A stretch of DNA of 64,000 nucleotides from Chloroflexota bacterium (GTDB lineage Bacteria > Chloroflexota > UBA11872 > UBA12225): positions 1 through 64,000 of the forward strand of contig JAUJOR010000015.1 in NCBI GenBank assembly GCA_030447525.1. Reading direction: 5' to 3'. The position numbers and the translations under genes are program-made. Under the pieces are notes generated by a model that had not been told where the DNA came from, did no database searches, and worked only from the letters and a program-made list of their open reading frames with translations. Position 1 is the first letter of the stretch. Each line of letters starts with the position of its first letter. Shown one piece after another: positions 55,213 through 64,000 of the stretch.

Positions 55213-55275
55213 CTCCAGGGGTAAGCCTGCACCAGGGGTAAGCCTGCACCAGGGGTAAGCCCGCACCAGGGGCGA
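55213..55275. repeat. 17-bp tandem repeat between pheS and pheT
   Basis: About 3.5 copies of a 17-base unit (CCAGGGGTAAGCCTGCA, starting about 55215, 55232, 55249 and 55266). It is part of an unusually long 277-bp pheS-pheT gap that also has two GCAAGGGGACGCC-like copies near 55139-55160. No coding potential seen. Confidence 0.85.
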
Positions 55276-55322
55276 CACCCTCCCTGTCAGTGAAAGAGCA
55301 ACGCTCCTAGAGGAAAGAGAAG

Positions 55323-57869
55323 ATGAGAGTTTCCTTGAAGTGGCTCCGGGACTACCTCGACGTGACGCAGCCGGCGGAGGAGATCGCCCGGCGCCTGACC
55401 ATGGCCGGCATCGAGGTGGATGGGATTCACCACCTCGGCGGGAGCTGGGACAACGTCTGGGTGGCTCGGATCCAGGGCATCGATCGGCACCCCAATGCCG
55501 ACCGCCTATCGCTGGTGACCGCCGACTATAGCGCCGACGGGCGGGAGCGGACGCGGCGCGTCGTCACCGGGGCAACCAACATCAAGGTCGGGGACGTCGT
55601 CCCCCTGGGGCTGGTAGGCGCGCGCTACCGCGATGGCCACACGGACCCGCCGCAGGAGCGCGTCCTCCAACCCTCCACGATGCGGGGCATCGTCTCCGAA
55701 GGGATGGTCATGTCCGGTTTCGAGCTGGGTCTCTCCGAAGACCACTCCGGCATCCTCGTCCTGCCCGCGGACACGCCGGTGGGCATTCCCCTGGCCGAGG
55801 CCCTGGGAGATACGGTGCTGGAGCTCGACCTGAAGGGCCGGGCTGACTGCCTGTCCATGATCGGCGTCGCCCGCGAGGTCGGGGCCCTCCTAAACCAGAA
55901 GGTGCGCCTCCCCACGGTCAACCCCCAGCCGGCCCGAGAGCGGTGCCCGGACGAGCCCCTGACGATCGAGATCGCCGACCGCGACCTGTGCGCCCGCTAT
56001 ACCGGGGTGCTGGTGCGCAACGTCCACGTCGGCCCGTCTCCGGCGTGGATGCAGGAGCGCCTGCAGGCCGCCGGGCTGCGCCCGATCAACAACGTTGTGG
56101 ACGTCACCAACTTCGTCATGCTGGAGTGGGGCCAGCCCCTGCATGCCTTCGACTACGAGACTCTCCTGGGGTCGGCTGCCGGCGAGGGGCAGATCGTCGT
56201 CCGCCGGGCCCGGCCGGGCGAGCGCCTCCTCACCCTGGCCAGCGAGCGTCCGGAGCTGGAGCTGACCCAGGAGCACCTGGTCATCGCCGACGGCGAGCGC
56301 CCCGTCGCCCTGGCCGGGGTTATCGGCGGCGCCGACACCGAGGTGCGCGATACCACCACCGCCGTGCTGATCGAGTCGGCCAATTTCCTCCCCGTGAGCG
56401 TGCGGCGCACGGCCCGCGCCTTCCTCGCCCGCCCAACCGAGGCGTCGCGCCGGTTCGAGCGGGGTATCCCTCCCGAGCACACCATGCCGGCGGCCCTTCG
56501 CGCCGCCCAGCTGATGGTGGAGCTGGCCGGGGCGGAGATGGTCGGGCCTCCCGTGGACGCCTACCCGGAGCCGCGGGCGCGTCCCGTGATTCGCCTCGCC
56601 CCGCGCGAGCTGGAGCGCCTCCTGGGGGTGTCGTACGACAGCGCCACCATCGAGGGGGTCTTCGACCGGCTGGGCTTTACGTACGAGAAGCCTCAGGGGG
56701 GCTCCAGCGGCGAAGACTACATTGTCCACCCCCCGGTGTGGCGCCTGGACGTGGAGCGGGCCGCCGACCTGGTGGAAGAGGTGGCTCGCATCGACGGTTA
56801 CGACAAGATCCCTGCCACCCTGATGCGAGGTGAGCCACCGGTGCCGCTGCCGAACGGGGCCATGCTGTGGGAGGAGGCGGTGCGCGACCTCCTGGCAGCC
56901 AACGGCTTCGCCGACATCCTCACCTACACCCTGACCAGCCGGGAACGCCTGGCCCGCTTTCCCCACACCGACGGGCGCAACGCGGCGGGCAAGCTGGCCG
57001 CCTTTGTGGACGACCGTGTCGCCCCACCGGTGGAGCCGGTGACGCTGGCCAACCCGGCCAGCCAGGATGAGGACGTCCTGCGCACCTCCGCCATTCCTAG
57101 CCTGCTGGAGTGCCTGGGGGCCAACCTGCGTCACGCCGACCGTGATGTCCACCTGATGGAGCTCTCGCGGATCTATCTCCGCCGTGACCAGGGTCTCCCG
57201 GAGGAGCGGCGCGTCTTCACCGCCGGTACCGGGGCCTTCCGCTCCTCCGGCGCCGACTGGAAGCGGCAGGAGAACGACTTCTATTACGTCAAGGACGTAC
57301 TGGAGGCGGTGCTAGAACGGCTGGGGATCACGGGTCACGGCTACGTCCCCGTGCAGCACCCCGGCTTTCACCCCTACCAGGCCGCCGCCGTCGTCCTCAA
57401 CCACCGCCCCGAGGCGGCCGGCAAGAAGCCCATCCTCCCTGAGGAGGTGCTTGGCGTCATCGGCCAGGTGGAAGAAGAGGTGCGCCGGGCCTTCGGCATC
57501 GGCCAGCGCTGCTTCCTCATTGCCATGGACTTCGACCGATTGATCGAGCACGCCACTACCCGCCGGCAGTACCAGCCCTTACCCCGCACCCCGGCGGTGC
57601 TGGAAGACCTCTCGTTCATCCTCAAGGAGGACGTCCCGGCCGAGCGCCTGGATAGCTCCATCCGTCGCGCTGGGGCGCCCCTGGTGGAGTCCGTCGCCCT
57701 GACCGACACCTACCGCGGTGATCGCCTACCGGAGGGTACTCGGAGCTTGACCTACACTGTAGTCTACCGTGCCCCCGACCACACCCTGACCAACGAGGAG
57801 GTCACCGCTGTACGGGGCAAGATCGTCCAGGCGGCCGAGCGCCAGACGGGCGCCAGGCTGCGGGGCTAA
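55323..57869 (+). CDS. pheT: phenylalanyl-tRNA synthetase beta subunit
   Basis: 848 aa, complete. Domains in order: VSLKWLRDYLDV start, EMAP/tRNA-binding domain (about 40-150, HPNADRLSLV, VVTGATNIKVGD), B3/B4 editing domain (about 210-400), B5 (about 420-490), the catalytic-like core, and an FDX-ACB anticodon domain at the end (PRTPAVLEDLSFILKEDVPAERL). AGAGGAAAGAGA precedes the ATG. It pairs with PheS as an alpha2-beta2 enzyme. The IS element begins 10 bp after its stop, without cutting it. Confidence 0.96.
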   Translation: MRVSLKWLRDYLDVTQPAEEIARRLTMAGIEVDGIHHLGGSWDNVWVARIQGIDRHPNADRLSLVTADYSADGRERTRRVVTGATNIKVGDVVPLGLVGARYRDGHTDPPQERVLQPSTMRGIVSEGMVMSGFELGLSEDHSGILVLPADTPVGIPLAEALGDTVLELDLKGRADCLSMIGVAREVGALLNQKVRLPTVNPQPARERCPDEPLTIEIADRDLCARYTGVLVRNVHVGPSPAWMQERLQAAGLRPINNVVDVTNFVMLEWGQPLHAFDYETLLGSAAGEGQIVVRRARPGERLLTLASERPELELTQEHLVIADGERPVALAGVIGGADTEVRDTTTAVLIESANFLPVSVRRTARAFLARPTEASRRFERGIPPEHTMPAALRAAQLMVELAGAEMVGPPVDAYPEPRARPVIRLAPRELERLLGVSYDSATIEGVFDRLGFTYEKPQGGSSGEDYIVHPPVWRLDVERAADLVEEVARIDGYDKIPATLMRGEPPVPLPNGAMLWEEAVRDLLAANGFADILTYTLTSRERLARFPHTDGRNAAGKLAAFVDDRVAPPVEPVTLANPASQDEDVLRTSAIPSLLECLGANLRHADRDVHLMELSRIYLRRDQGLPEERRVFTAGTGAFRSSGADWKRQENDFYYVKDVLEAVLERLGITGHGYVPVQHPGFHPYQAAAVVLNHRPEAAGKKPILPEEVLGVIGQVEEEVRRAFGIGQRCFLIAMDFDRLIEHATTRRQYQPLPRTPAVLEDLSFILKEDVPAERLDSSIRRAGAPLVESVALTDTYRGDRLPEGTRSLTYTVVYRAPDHTLTNEEVTAVRGKIVQAAERQTGARLRG

Positions 57870-57879
57870 CTGCGACCAC

Positions 57880-57895
57880 GGGGCCTGTTGCCAAA
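57880..57895 (+). repeat. IS left terminal inverted repeat
   Basis: Perfect 16-bp complement of 59549-59564. Confidence 0.9.
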
Positions 57896-57909
57896 GTCGG
57901 GTATGGTGG

Positions 57910-59487
57910 TCAGGAGGAGCACGGTGCGGGGTACGCGGCGCCCCGTGCACGCGACGGGAACGGCGCTGGGCCGGGACCGGGCTCGAACCGGGGACAGGCC
58001 CGCTTGAGAAGGGGGAGGGGCCCAACGCGCACCCCCATGGCCGGGCTGGGGGCGCGCCGTTGGGCCAGCTTCTTGACGTCGTACGCGATGGCGCGCCCAG
58101 CGCCTGGATCAGCACCTTGTCTCGCCCCCGACACTGCGCCCCGCGCAGCCCGTGACGGTCCTTCAGTTCGGCGTTGGCCGTCTCGACCCAGTACGCGGCG
58201 CGCCGGCTGCGCTTGGCGGGTGGCGTGCGGAGATAGGCGACGACTCGGTCGCGCAGTCCCCCATCGTCCGGGCGCACGAGGGTGCGGGCGGCCGCCAGGG
58301 CCGCAGCACTGCGCCTTGACCGGGCACGCCCCGCAGACCTTCGCTCGCCCGCGGTAGATCAGGCCACCGGCGCCCCGGCAGTGCGCGAGGAGCCCTGGCG
58401 GGTGAGGGCGCCCGGTGGGACACCGATAGCGATTAGCGATCGGCGGCGAACTCGTACACGAAGCGGTCGGCAGAGTAGTCACCCCGGTCGCTCATGGTGC
58501 TGTGGGGCGGGATGCTCGCCCGGATGCCCTGCTGCTCCAGCGCCACGTAGTTGGCGTAGGTCCCGTACTTGGTATCCGCCACCACTTCGGCCACCGTACG
58601 CCCGGTCGTGCCTCGATGCTCCTTGAGCAGCCGGTCCAGCGGTGCTCGTCGGCAACCTCGCCCGAGTCACGTCCAGCGCGGTGATGAGACGCGCCCGCCC
58701 GCCGTCCACGCCGACGTGCGCCTTGTAATAGAAGGCGTAGGGACCCCCTCGCGCTTGACCAGCCCCGCGTCGGGATCGGTGCGACTGGTCACCAAGGCGT
58801 TCACCGGCCTGGTCCCCGTTGGGCACGTCCTCCGGACCGGCCACGTGCAGCGACGGCGCGCCGCCGCGCCCGCCGTGAGGCCACCGGCCGAGTCCGGCGC
58901 CGGCTGCTCCCCCTCGCCGGGAGGGGCGCTGGCGGCGTGGGATCGGAGACGGGATTCTCCTGCCACACCGTCGCGACGTACCCGGCGCGCTCGGCGGCGA
59001 GTGAGCAGCGCCCGCGCGCCGGCCGACCCAAGACTGGCATTGGCCTTGACCAGCGTGCTGTCCACGTAGAGGACGTCGCCCCGCACCAGGCCGGCCCCGC
59101 TCGCACTGCGCACCACCTCGGTGAAAGCCGCCTGGTACACGGGCAGGCCGAAGCGCGCGCCCGCGCCTTGGACAGCATCGAGTGGTCCGGCGTCTCGTCG
59201 AGGTCGTACCCAAGAACCAGCGGAAGGCCAGGTGCAGGCGCGCCTCCTCGGCCAGCCGCCGCCGCTCCGACGTGATGCCGTAGAGGTACCCGAGCAGCAT
59301 CAGCTTGAACAGCACCACCGGATCGACCCCGGCCGGCCGGTGTGGCTGTAGAACCGCGCCGTCGGCCGCCGCACAAAGCTGAGGTCGAGCGCGCCCCGAT
59401 GCGCCGCAGCAAGTGGTCGCTCGGGACCTGCGCTTCTAGCGAGAACTCGTAGAAGCGCTTCGGCGTGAATTCCTTACGGCCCAACAT
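57910..59487 (-). pseudogene. IS1182-family transposase, multiply frameshifted
   Basis: The transposase begins MLGRKEFTPKRFYEFSLEAQ at 59487. The recognisable sequence then jumps between all three frames: VLFKLMLLGYLYGITSER, GYDLDETPDHSMLSKARAR, GLVRGDVLYVDSTLVKANAS, PYAFYYKAHVGVDGG, RYRCPTGR, GGLIYRGRAKVCGACPVK and AAYWVETANAELKDRHGLRG. These match IS1182/DDE transposases (the DSTLVKANAS and the Cys-rich C-terminal part). At least five frameshifts make it inactive as written. Confidence 0.88.
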
Positions 59488-59548
59488 CGTGCCCCACCTC
59501 GAACAGGGAGCCACCATCCTACTCAGACCTCGGCCGGTCCGGCCAGAG

Positions 59549-59564
59549 TTTGGCAACAGGCCCC
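59549..59564 (-). repeat. IS right terminal inverted repeat
   Basis: Perfect 16-bp complement of 57880-57895. Confidence 0.9.
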
Positions 59565-59759
59565 AGGGACTGACTGCAGAGCGTCCCTTCGTCGGGCGCT
59601 GGACAAATCCCTTGGCTCCGCCCAGCCCCCTGCCCTGGGCTGGGCGGAGCCTTTCGGGCGGCTCGGGCGGCTCGGGCTGCCGGGTACACTGGAGAGGGCC
59701 CGCCTGTGCGGGCCACCGACGGCCCTTTCTCCCGTACGCACTCGAATAGGGATGCCTCT

Positions 59760-62222
59760 ATGGACCCGCGCGCCCTGACTGTTCTGGAATTCCCGAAGAT
59801 CCTCGACCGGCTGGCGGAGCGAGCGGCCTTTGCCGCCAGCCGCGAGCTGGCCCTGACGCTCCAGCCCAGCGAGAGCAGACGGGCCATCGAGCAGGGCCTG
59901 CGCGAGACCTCCGAGGCAAAGCTGCTTCTTGAGCTGCAGCCGGACTTCTCCGTACGCAGCGCCCACGACGTGCGCGAGGCGGCCGAGCGCAGTCAGGTGG
60001 GGATCGTGCTCGAGGTCGAGGTGCTCCAAGAGGTGCGCGACACCCTGGAGAGTGGCGCCTACGTGCGCAACGTCCTGACGAAGTTTGCCGACCGGGTGCC
60101 GCTGCTGGGCGGCCGAGGGCAGACGATCGACCCTTGTGCTGGCGTCTCGGGGGCGATCAAGGACAGCATTGGGGAGCGAGGGCAGATCCTGGACAGCGCA
60201 TCGCCCGGGCTGGCGCGTGTCCGGGCGCAGCTCCGCACCGCCTACAACCGCTTGATGGATGCCCTACAGCGCGTCCTGGACAGCGCGGCCTACCGTCCCA
60301 TGCTCCAGGAGGCCCTGATCACCACCCGGGCCGGGCGGTACGTCGTCCCGGTGCGGGCGGAGGCTCGCAACCAATTCCGCGGTATCGTGCACGATGAGTC
60401 CGCCAGCGGGGCGACCGTCTTCATGGAGCCCTTGGCGGCCGTGGAGCTGAACAACGAGTGGCGCCACCTGCAGTTGGAAGAAGACAAAGAAATCGAGCGC
60501 GTGCTGCGCCATCTCTCCGGCCTGGTAGGCCAGGCTGCCGACCGGATCATTGCCGGGGTCAACTCCCTGGCGGCGATCGACCTGGCGATGGCCAAGGCGA
60601 AGTACGCCGCGAGCCTGCGGGCCACCGCTCCCGCGCTGGAGGAAGGCTACCGGCTGAACCTTCTCCACGCCCGCCACCCCTTGCTCACCGGCAACGTCGT
60701 GCCTATCGACGTCTACCTCGGCCAGGAGGGGATGGCGGGGCATGACGGCGCGAGGGCGGGAGAGGGTGCGGGTGGGGGAGAGGGGCCGCTCGCGGGCAAA
60801 GGGGATGTTATCGCCCTGGTGATCACCGGCCCCAATACCGGCGGCAAGACCGTGGCCTTGAAGACAGTGGGGTTGTTGCAGCTGATGGCCCAGGCGGGGA
60901 TGCACATCCCCGTGGAGCCGGGGTCGTCGGTGGCCGTGTTCGACCAGATATTTGCCGACATCGGCGACGAGCAAAGCATCGAGCAGAGCCTGTCTACCTT
61001 TTCCTCGCACATGACCAACATCGTGCGCATCCTAGGGCAAGCCGACGCCCGCTCGCTCGTGCTCCTGGACGAACTGGGGGCCGGGACAGATCCCGAGGAA
61101 GGCTCTGCTCTCGCCCGGGCGATCCTCTCGTACCTGATCAAGCGGGGGGTGCGCACCATGGCGACGACGCACTACTCCGAGCTCAAGGCCTACGCCTACG
61201 CCGAGCCGGGGGTGCAGAATGCCAGCGTAGAGTTCGACGTAGAGACCCTCCGGCCGACCTACCGCCTGATCATCGGCCTGCCGGGACGGAGCAACGCCCT
61301 GGCCATTGGCCAGCGCCTGGGCCTGCCGGGAGAGATCCTGGAGGCGGCCCGGGCCATGGTGCGGCCGGAGGAGGCCCAGATCGATGACCTCCTGGCCGGC
61401 ATCCAGGCGGAGCGGGACACGGCACGCAACGTGCGCCTGGAGGCGGAGCGCGTCAGGGCGGAGGCGGAGCGTGAGCGGGCGGCGGTGGAACGGCGCCTGG
61501 ACGAGATCGAGGACGAGCGGATTGCCGTGCTGGAAGGGGCCCGGCGCGAGGCGGCCGCGGAGCTGGAGGGGGCCAGGCAGCAGATCCGGCGGGCGGAGCA
61601 GCGGGTCGCCGCCGCCGGGGGCGACCGAATGGAGGTGCTGCGGGCGGCGCGAGAGGTGCAGCAAGCGTCCGAGGAGATGGGGGCTCAGCCGGTGCAGCGA
61701 CGCCGGCGCCCGGCGCAGGTCCCTGTGCCGGAGGAGCGCCCTATCGGCGCCGGCGACCGCGTGGAGCTGCGTCGCCTCAACGCCGTGGGTCAGGTGCTGA
61801 CGGAGCCCGACGAGCGGGGAGAGGTGGAGGTGCAGCTCGGGGCCTTGCGCACCCGCGCGCACGTCCGTGAGCTGACTCGCGTGACCCGGCGCGAGGCCGA
61901 GGCGCGCGCCCCATCGCGCCCGGAGCCGCGGGTGTCACGCCCCGAGCCGTTGGTGCGCCTGCCGGCGGCGCAGAACGTGCGCATGGAGATCGACGTCCGC
62001 GGGGCGCGCGCCGACGACGTCCTCCCCCGCGTCGAGCAGTACCTGAGCGATGCCTACCTCTCCGGCATGCCCTTTGTGCGGGTAATCCACGGCCGGGGCA
62101 CCGGCGTGCTGCGTCAGATCATCCGCGACCACTTGAAAGCCAGCCCGCTGGTGCAGAGCTACGAGTCTGCCGGGGCGAGCGACGGGGGCGAGGGCGCCAC
62201 CCTGGTCAAGCTCGCCGTCTGA
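59760..62222 (+). CDS. mutS2: MutS2 ATPase/endonuclease
   Basis: 820 aa from ATG 59760. The core/clamp (about 1-300) lacks the mismatch-binding domain. The ABC ATPase has Walker A GPNTGGKT (about 357-364) and Walker B LVLLDELGAGTDPEEG (about 433). A charged coiled coil covers about 545-620. The C-terminal Smr domain (about 742-820) has MEIDVRGARADD and IHGRGTGVLRQII. MutS2 restricts homologous recombination in some bacteria and splits collided ribosomes in others; both use the Smr domain. The IS element lies upstream, so transcription may start in the short 59565-59759 gap. Confidence 0.93.
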   Translation: MDPRALTVLEFPKILDRLAERAAFAASRELALTLQPSESRRAIEQGLRETSEAKLLLELQPDFSVRSAHDVREAAERSQVGIVLEVEVLQEVRDTLESGAYVRNVLTKFADRVPLLGGRGQTIDPCAGVSGAIKDSIGERGQILDSASPGLARVRAQLRTAYNRLMDALQRVLDSAAYRPMLQEALITTRAGRYVVPVRAEARNQFRGIVHDESASGATVFMEPLAAVELNNEWRHLQLEEDKEIERVLRHLSGLVGQAADRIIAGVNSLAAIDLAMAKAKYAASLRATAPALEEGYRLNLLHARHPLLTGNVVPIDVYLGQEGMAGHDGARAGEGAGGGEGPLAGKGDVIALVITGPNTGGKTVALKTVGLLQLMAQAGMHIPVEPGSSVAVFDQIFADIGDEQSIEQSLSTFSSHMTNIVRILGQADARSLVLLDELGAGTDPEEGSALARAILSYLIKRGVRTMATTHYSELKAYAYAEPGVQNASVEFDVETLRPTYRLIIGLPGRSNALAIGQRLGLPGEILEAARAMVRPEEAQIDDLLAGIQAERDTARNVRLEAERVRAEAERERAAVERRLDEIEDERIAVLEGARREAAAELEGARQQIRRAEQRVAAAGGDRMEVLRAAREVQQASEEMGAQPVQRRRRPAQVPVPEERPIGAGDRVELRRLNAVGQVLTEPDERGEVEVQLGALRTRAHVRELTRVTRREAEARAPSRPEPRVSRPEPLVRLPAAQNVRMEIDVRGARADDVLPRVEQYLSDAYLSGMPFVRVIHGRGTGVLRQIIRDHLKASPLVQSYESAGASDGGEGATLVKLAV

Positions 62223-62241
62223 GGGGCCGAGCCACCCCTCG

Positions 62242-62430
62242 TTACACCATAAGGTCGAAGCGAGGCCGGTCCGGCTGGCCGGTCAACCGGCGCATGAGCC
62301 TTTTCAAGGCCCTGATGCGGTCGGGGCGGAGCTCGAACCCCAGCGCCGAGCCAAGGACGAGACCGCAGGCGCTCCCTACGAGCACGCCTACTAGAAAGAA
62401 GTGGTTGCTCCCTGTGCCCTCGGCCTTCAC
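62242..62430 (-). CDS. small single-span membrane protein (YtxH-like)
   Basis: About 62 aa from GTG 62430, which has GGAGG nine bases upstream; ATG 62478 (78 aa) is an alternative without such a site. One glycine-rich membrane span (FFLVGVLVGSACGLVLGSALGF, truncated here to about 12-32) is followed by a basic cytoplasmic tail (RIRALKRLMRRLTG). This resembles short YtxH-type proteins, with low confidence. Confidence 0.5.
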   Translation of the reverse strand: MKAEGTGSNHFFLVGVLVGSACGLVLGSALGFELRPDRIRALKRLMRRLTGQPDRPRFDLMV

Positions 62431-62539
62431 CCCCGGTATGCCTCCGACACGTTCAGTGGGGAGCACCGAGTATGCCATTCGCCGGCCGGGTGGTCGCCCA
62501 CAGCATGCTCTCTCAGGGGTACTCTCTACGCCGTCCGGT

Positions 62540-63046
62540 CTACTGCATGCGCAGGAGAGTCGCCGCCTCGCTCCAGAGACGCTCTAGCCGGTAGAACTCG
62601 CGCATCTGCGGGGAGAAGACGTGTACCACGACGCTCCCATAGTCTAAGAGCACCCATCCGGCCTGCTCCTGCTGCGAGCGCCCCCGATGCCGGGGGTCGA
62701 GGCCCCACTGCTCGTCTATGCCGTCCTGGATGCCTCGGCTTATGGCGCGGATCTGGCGCTCGTTGTCGCCGGTGCAAATAACGAAGTAGTCGGCGATGAT
62801 GGACAGCTTACGGATATCCATCAGCAGGATATCGGCGGCGCCTTTATCCGAGGCGAACTGGACGGCGTCTTTGGCCACGGCCAACGGATCGGGCTCAGCC
62901 GCAGATGGACTGGCCGGCTCGCCCGCCGGCGTCTCCGCGGTTAGGTCAGGTTGGTCCAGCCTCGCCCCATCGCCTCGCCGTCCGTCAAGCGAGTCGGTGG
63001 ACGACGCCAGGGACTCCGCTTCCGGTTCCGGCAGAAGTTGGGCCAT
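62540..63046 (-). CDS. rsfS: ribosome silencing factor RsfS
   Basis: 168 aa. After a ~50-residue acidic, low-complexity N-terminus the RsfS domain begins (AVAKDAVQFASDKGAADILLMDI, IADYFVICTGDNERQIRAI, WVLLDYGSVVVHVFSPQMREFYRLERLWSEA). It binds uL14 and blocks subunit joining in starvation. It is 28 bp after nadD on the same strand, a conserved neighbour pair. Confidence 0.93.
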   Translation of the reverse strand: MAQLLPEPEAESLASSTDSLDGRRGDGARLDQPDLTAETPAGEPASPSAAEPDPLAVAKDAVQFASDKGAADILLMDIRKLSIIADYFVICTGDNERQIRAISRGIQDGIDEQWGLDPRHRGRSQQEQAGWVLLDYGSVVVHVFSPQMREFYRLERLWSEAATLLRMQ

Positions 63047-63074
63047 GTCTTCCCCGGACAGTATAGCAACGGGA

Positions 63075-63710
63075 TCAGGGCTCAGCCTTGTTGTACAAGC
63101 GGCGCTCGCGGATATATCGCTCTACACCCTGCGGCAGCAAGTAGCGCACCGGCTCTCCCGTTCCGATCCGCCGGCGAATGTCGGTGGACGAGATCCCGAG
63201 CTCTGGCATAGGTTGCATCAGGATACGTCCCGTCCGCGCACCGAGCCGGGCGGCAAATGGCGGTGGCACGGCCAGCTCGTACCCTGGACGGGAGACGACG
63301 ATCAGCCGGCACTGGTCGAGGACGCGTTCGGGCTCGCGCCATTCGAGGAAGTCTTGCAGGGCGTCGATGCCTAGGATGAGGTAGAGGTCGGCGCCTTCGA
63401 AGCGCTGCCCCAGGAGGCCGAGCGTGTCTGCCATGTACGAAGGGGGCGGGCGATCGACCTCTACCGTGCTCATTTCAAGGAGGGGATTTTCGGCCGCGGC
63501 CAGTCGGGACATGGCGACGCGCTCCCTCGCCGGCACGGCGGCTCGCCCTTTCAAGGGCGAGCGGCGGGCCGGGACGAGCAAGACCCGCTCCAACCGAAAG
63601 GCGGACGCCGCAACCTCGGCGGTGAAGAGGTGGGCGTGGTGGATGGGGTCGAATGTCCCTCCCAGGACGCCGATGCGCCGTCCCGGCCGCCCGCCGTCGG
63701 ACGCGCCCAC
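63075..63710 (-). CDS. nadD: nicotinate-nucleotide adenylyltransferase
   Basis: 211 aa. It transfers AMP to nicotinate mononucleotide to make deamido-NAD. The nucleotidyltransferase HxGH-type motif is GTFDPIHHAHL near residue 18, and ISSTDIRRRIGTG is the C-terminal SxTxxR motif. PARRSPLKG binds substrate. It starts 5 bp after the xseB stop, so xseB-nadD-rsfS are co-directional and probably one transcript. Confidence 0.94.
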   Translation of the reverse strand: MGASDGGRPGRRIGVLGGTFDPIHHAHLFTAEVAASAFRLERVLLVPARRSPLKGRAAVPARERVAMSRLAAAENPLLEMSTVEVDRPPPSYMADTLGLLGQRFEGADLYLILGIDALQDFLEWREPERVLDQCRLIVVSRPGYELAVPPPFAARLGARTGRILMQPMPELGISSTDIRRRIGTGEPVRYLLPQGVERYIRERRLYNKAEP

Positions 63711-63715
63711 CCCCG

Positions 63716-64000
63716 CTACGGCGTGTCGGCCGCCGGGTCAGACGGGGCGCCGCGCCCGCCGAGAGATGGCCCGGGGGCGGGTTCTTCGACCTCCAGCGGT
63801 GCCACGGGGATCTCGGTCAACTTGAGCTGCGCCGCGCCCAGACGGCGACGGCATTCCCCGGCCAGGGCCACACCACGCTCGTAGAGGGCCAACGCCTCCT
63901 CCAGCCCTAAGGCCTCATCCCCTTCCAAGCTGGTGACGATCGCTTCCAGGCGCTCCATGGCCTGGCCGAAGGTGTCCCCGGCCGTCGCGCCGGCCGGCCC
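63716..64000 (-). CDS. xseB: exodeoxyribonuclease VII small subunit (5'-truncated)
   Basis: The frame is open to the window edge; GDTFGQAMERLEAIVTSLE continues upstream of the internal ATG (63958) and matches the conserved XseB start FEEALxxLExIV. ALALYERGVALAGECRRRL is the second helix. A ~35-residue Pro-rich tail is longer than usual. The real start lies beyond 64000. It binds XseA to form exonuclease VII. Confidence 0.88.
   Translation of the reverse strand, partial: GPAGATAGDTFGQAMERLEAIVTSLEGDEALGLEEALALYERGVALAGECRRRLGAAQLKLTEIPVAPLEVEEPAPGPSLGGRGAPSDPAADTP

Larger units (their letters stand above)
57880..59564 (-). mobile_element. IS1182-like insertion sequence with decayed transposase
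   Basis: 1685 bp bounded by perfect 16-bp inverted repeats (GGGGCCTGTTGCCAAA at 57880-57895 and its complement at 59549-59564). It holds one transposase reading frame broken into pieces. Flanks CCAC and AGGG show no obvious target duplication. It lies between pheT and mutS2, harming neither. Confidence 0.88.

Noticed and set aside
57960..57990. CTCGAACCGG resembling a tRNA T-arm
   Set aside because: No acceptor or anticodon arms; it lies in the transposase 3' region.

Overview
The window is a high-GC bacterial chromosome segment that most likely comes from a member of the Chloroflexota, perhaps near Thermomicrobia or Sphaerobacter. The evidence is two giant DUF2298/YYY membrane proteins and an Agl23-type (TIGR03663) protein, families concentrated in Chloroflexota and archaea. 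Paired C-terminal repeats of a type common in Chloroflexota exoproteins, a DUF2342 zincin and a 23S-5S unit without an adjacent 16S gene point the same way. No 16S rRNA gene is present, so placement below phylum is inference. The first ~170 bases are almost pure G/C and look like a contig-end artefact.

Layout. 0.3-10 kb: a zinc-finger anti-sigma-like membrane protein, a LiaF-like protein, a SpoIID/LytB protein divergent from a D,D-carboxypeptidase fused to a GH8-like domain, a DUF4173 membrane protein and a methyltransferase. 11-14.3 kb (minus): a DUF2342 metalloprotease translationally coupled to aspS. 14.5-33.1 kb (minus): a surface-glycan cluster with a polyprenol-phosphate sugar transferase, two YYY proteins (one fused to a GT-C domain), an Agl23-NHL fusion, a methyltransferase, an AglD/LPG-synthase-type flippase and two further multi-spanning proteins. 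33.4-44.6 kb (plus): a leucine-responsive T-box leader with two antiterminator/terminator modules, then ilvB-ilvN-ilvC-leuA-leuC-leuD-leuB-cimA.

44.7-48.3 kb (minus): 23S and 5S rRNA with their own consensus promoter, a long 23S processing stem and a strong terminator. 48.3-63 kb: a small membrane protein, prolyl oligopeptidase, DUF503, rpmI-rplT with terminator, a SpoU methyltransferase, pheS-pheT, a decayed IS1182-like element with intact ends, mutS2, and the minus-strand xseB-nadD-rsfS group; xseB runs off the right edge.

How it works together. The branched-chain block makes 2-oxobutyrate from pyruvate via citramalate, and valine and leucine from acetolactate, under a tRNA-Leu sensor; ilvD and ilvE are not here. 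The glycan cluster has the parts for building lipid-linked sugars, moving them across the membrane and transferring them outside, resembling archaeal/Chloroflexota S-layer glycosylation. The most unusual items are the Agl23-NHL and GT-C-YYY fusions, the duplicated T-box expression platform, the carboxypeptidase-GH8-like fusion, the permuted SpoIID protein, a start-codon-sequestering hairpin, and a dispersed GAGAC-rich short repeat in linkers and intergenic DNA.
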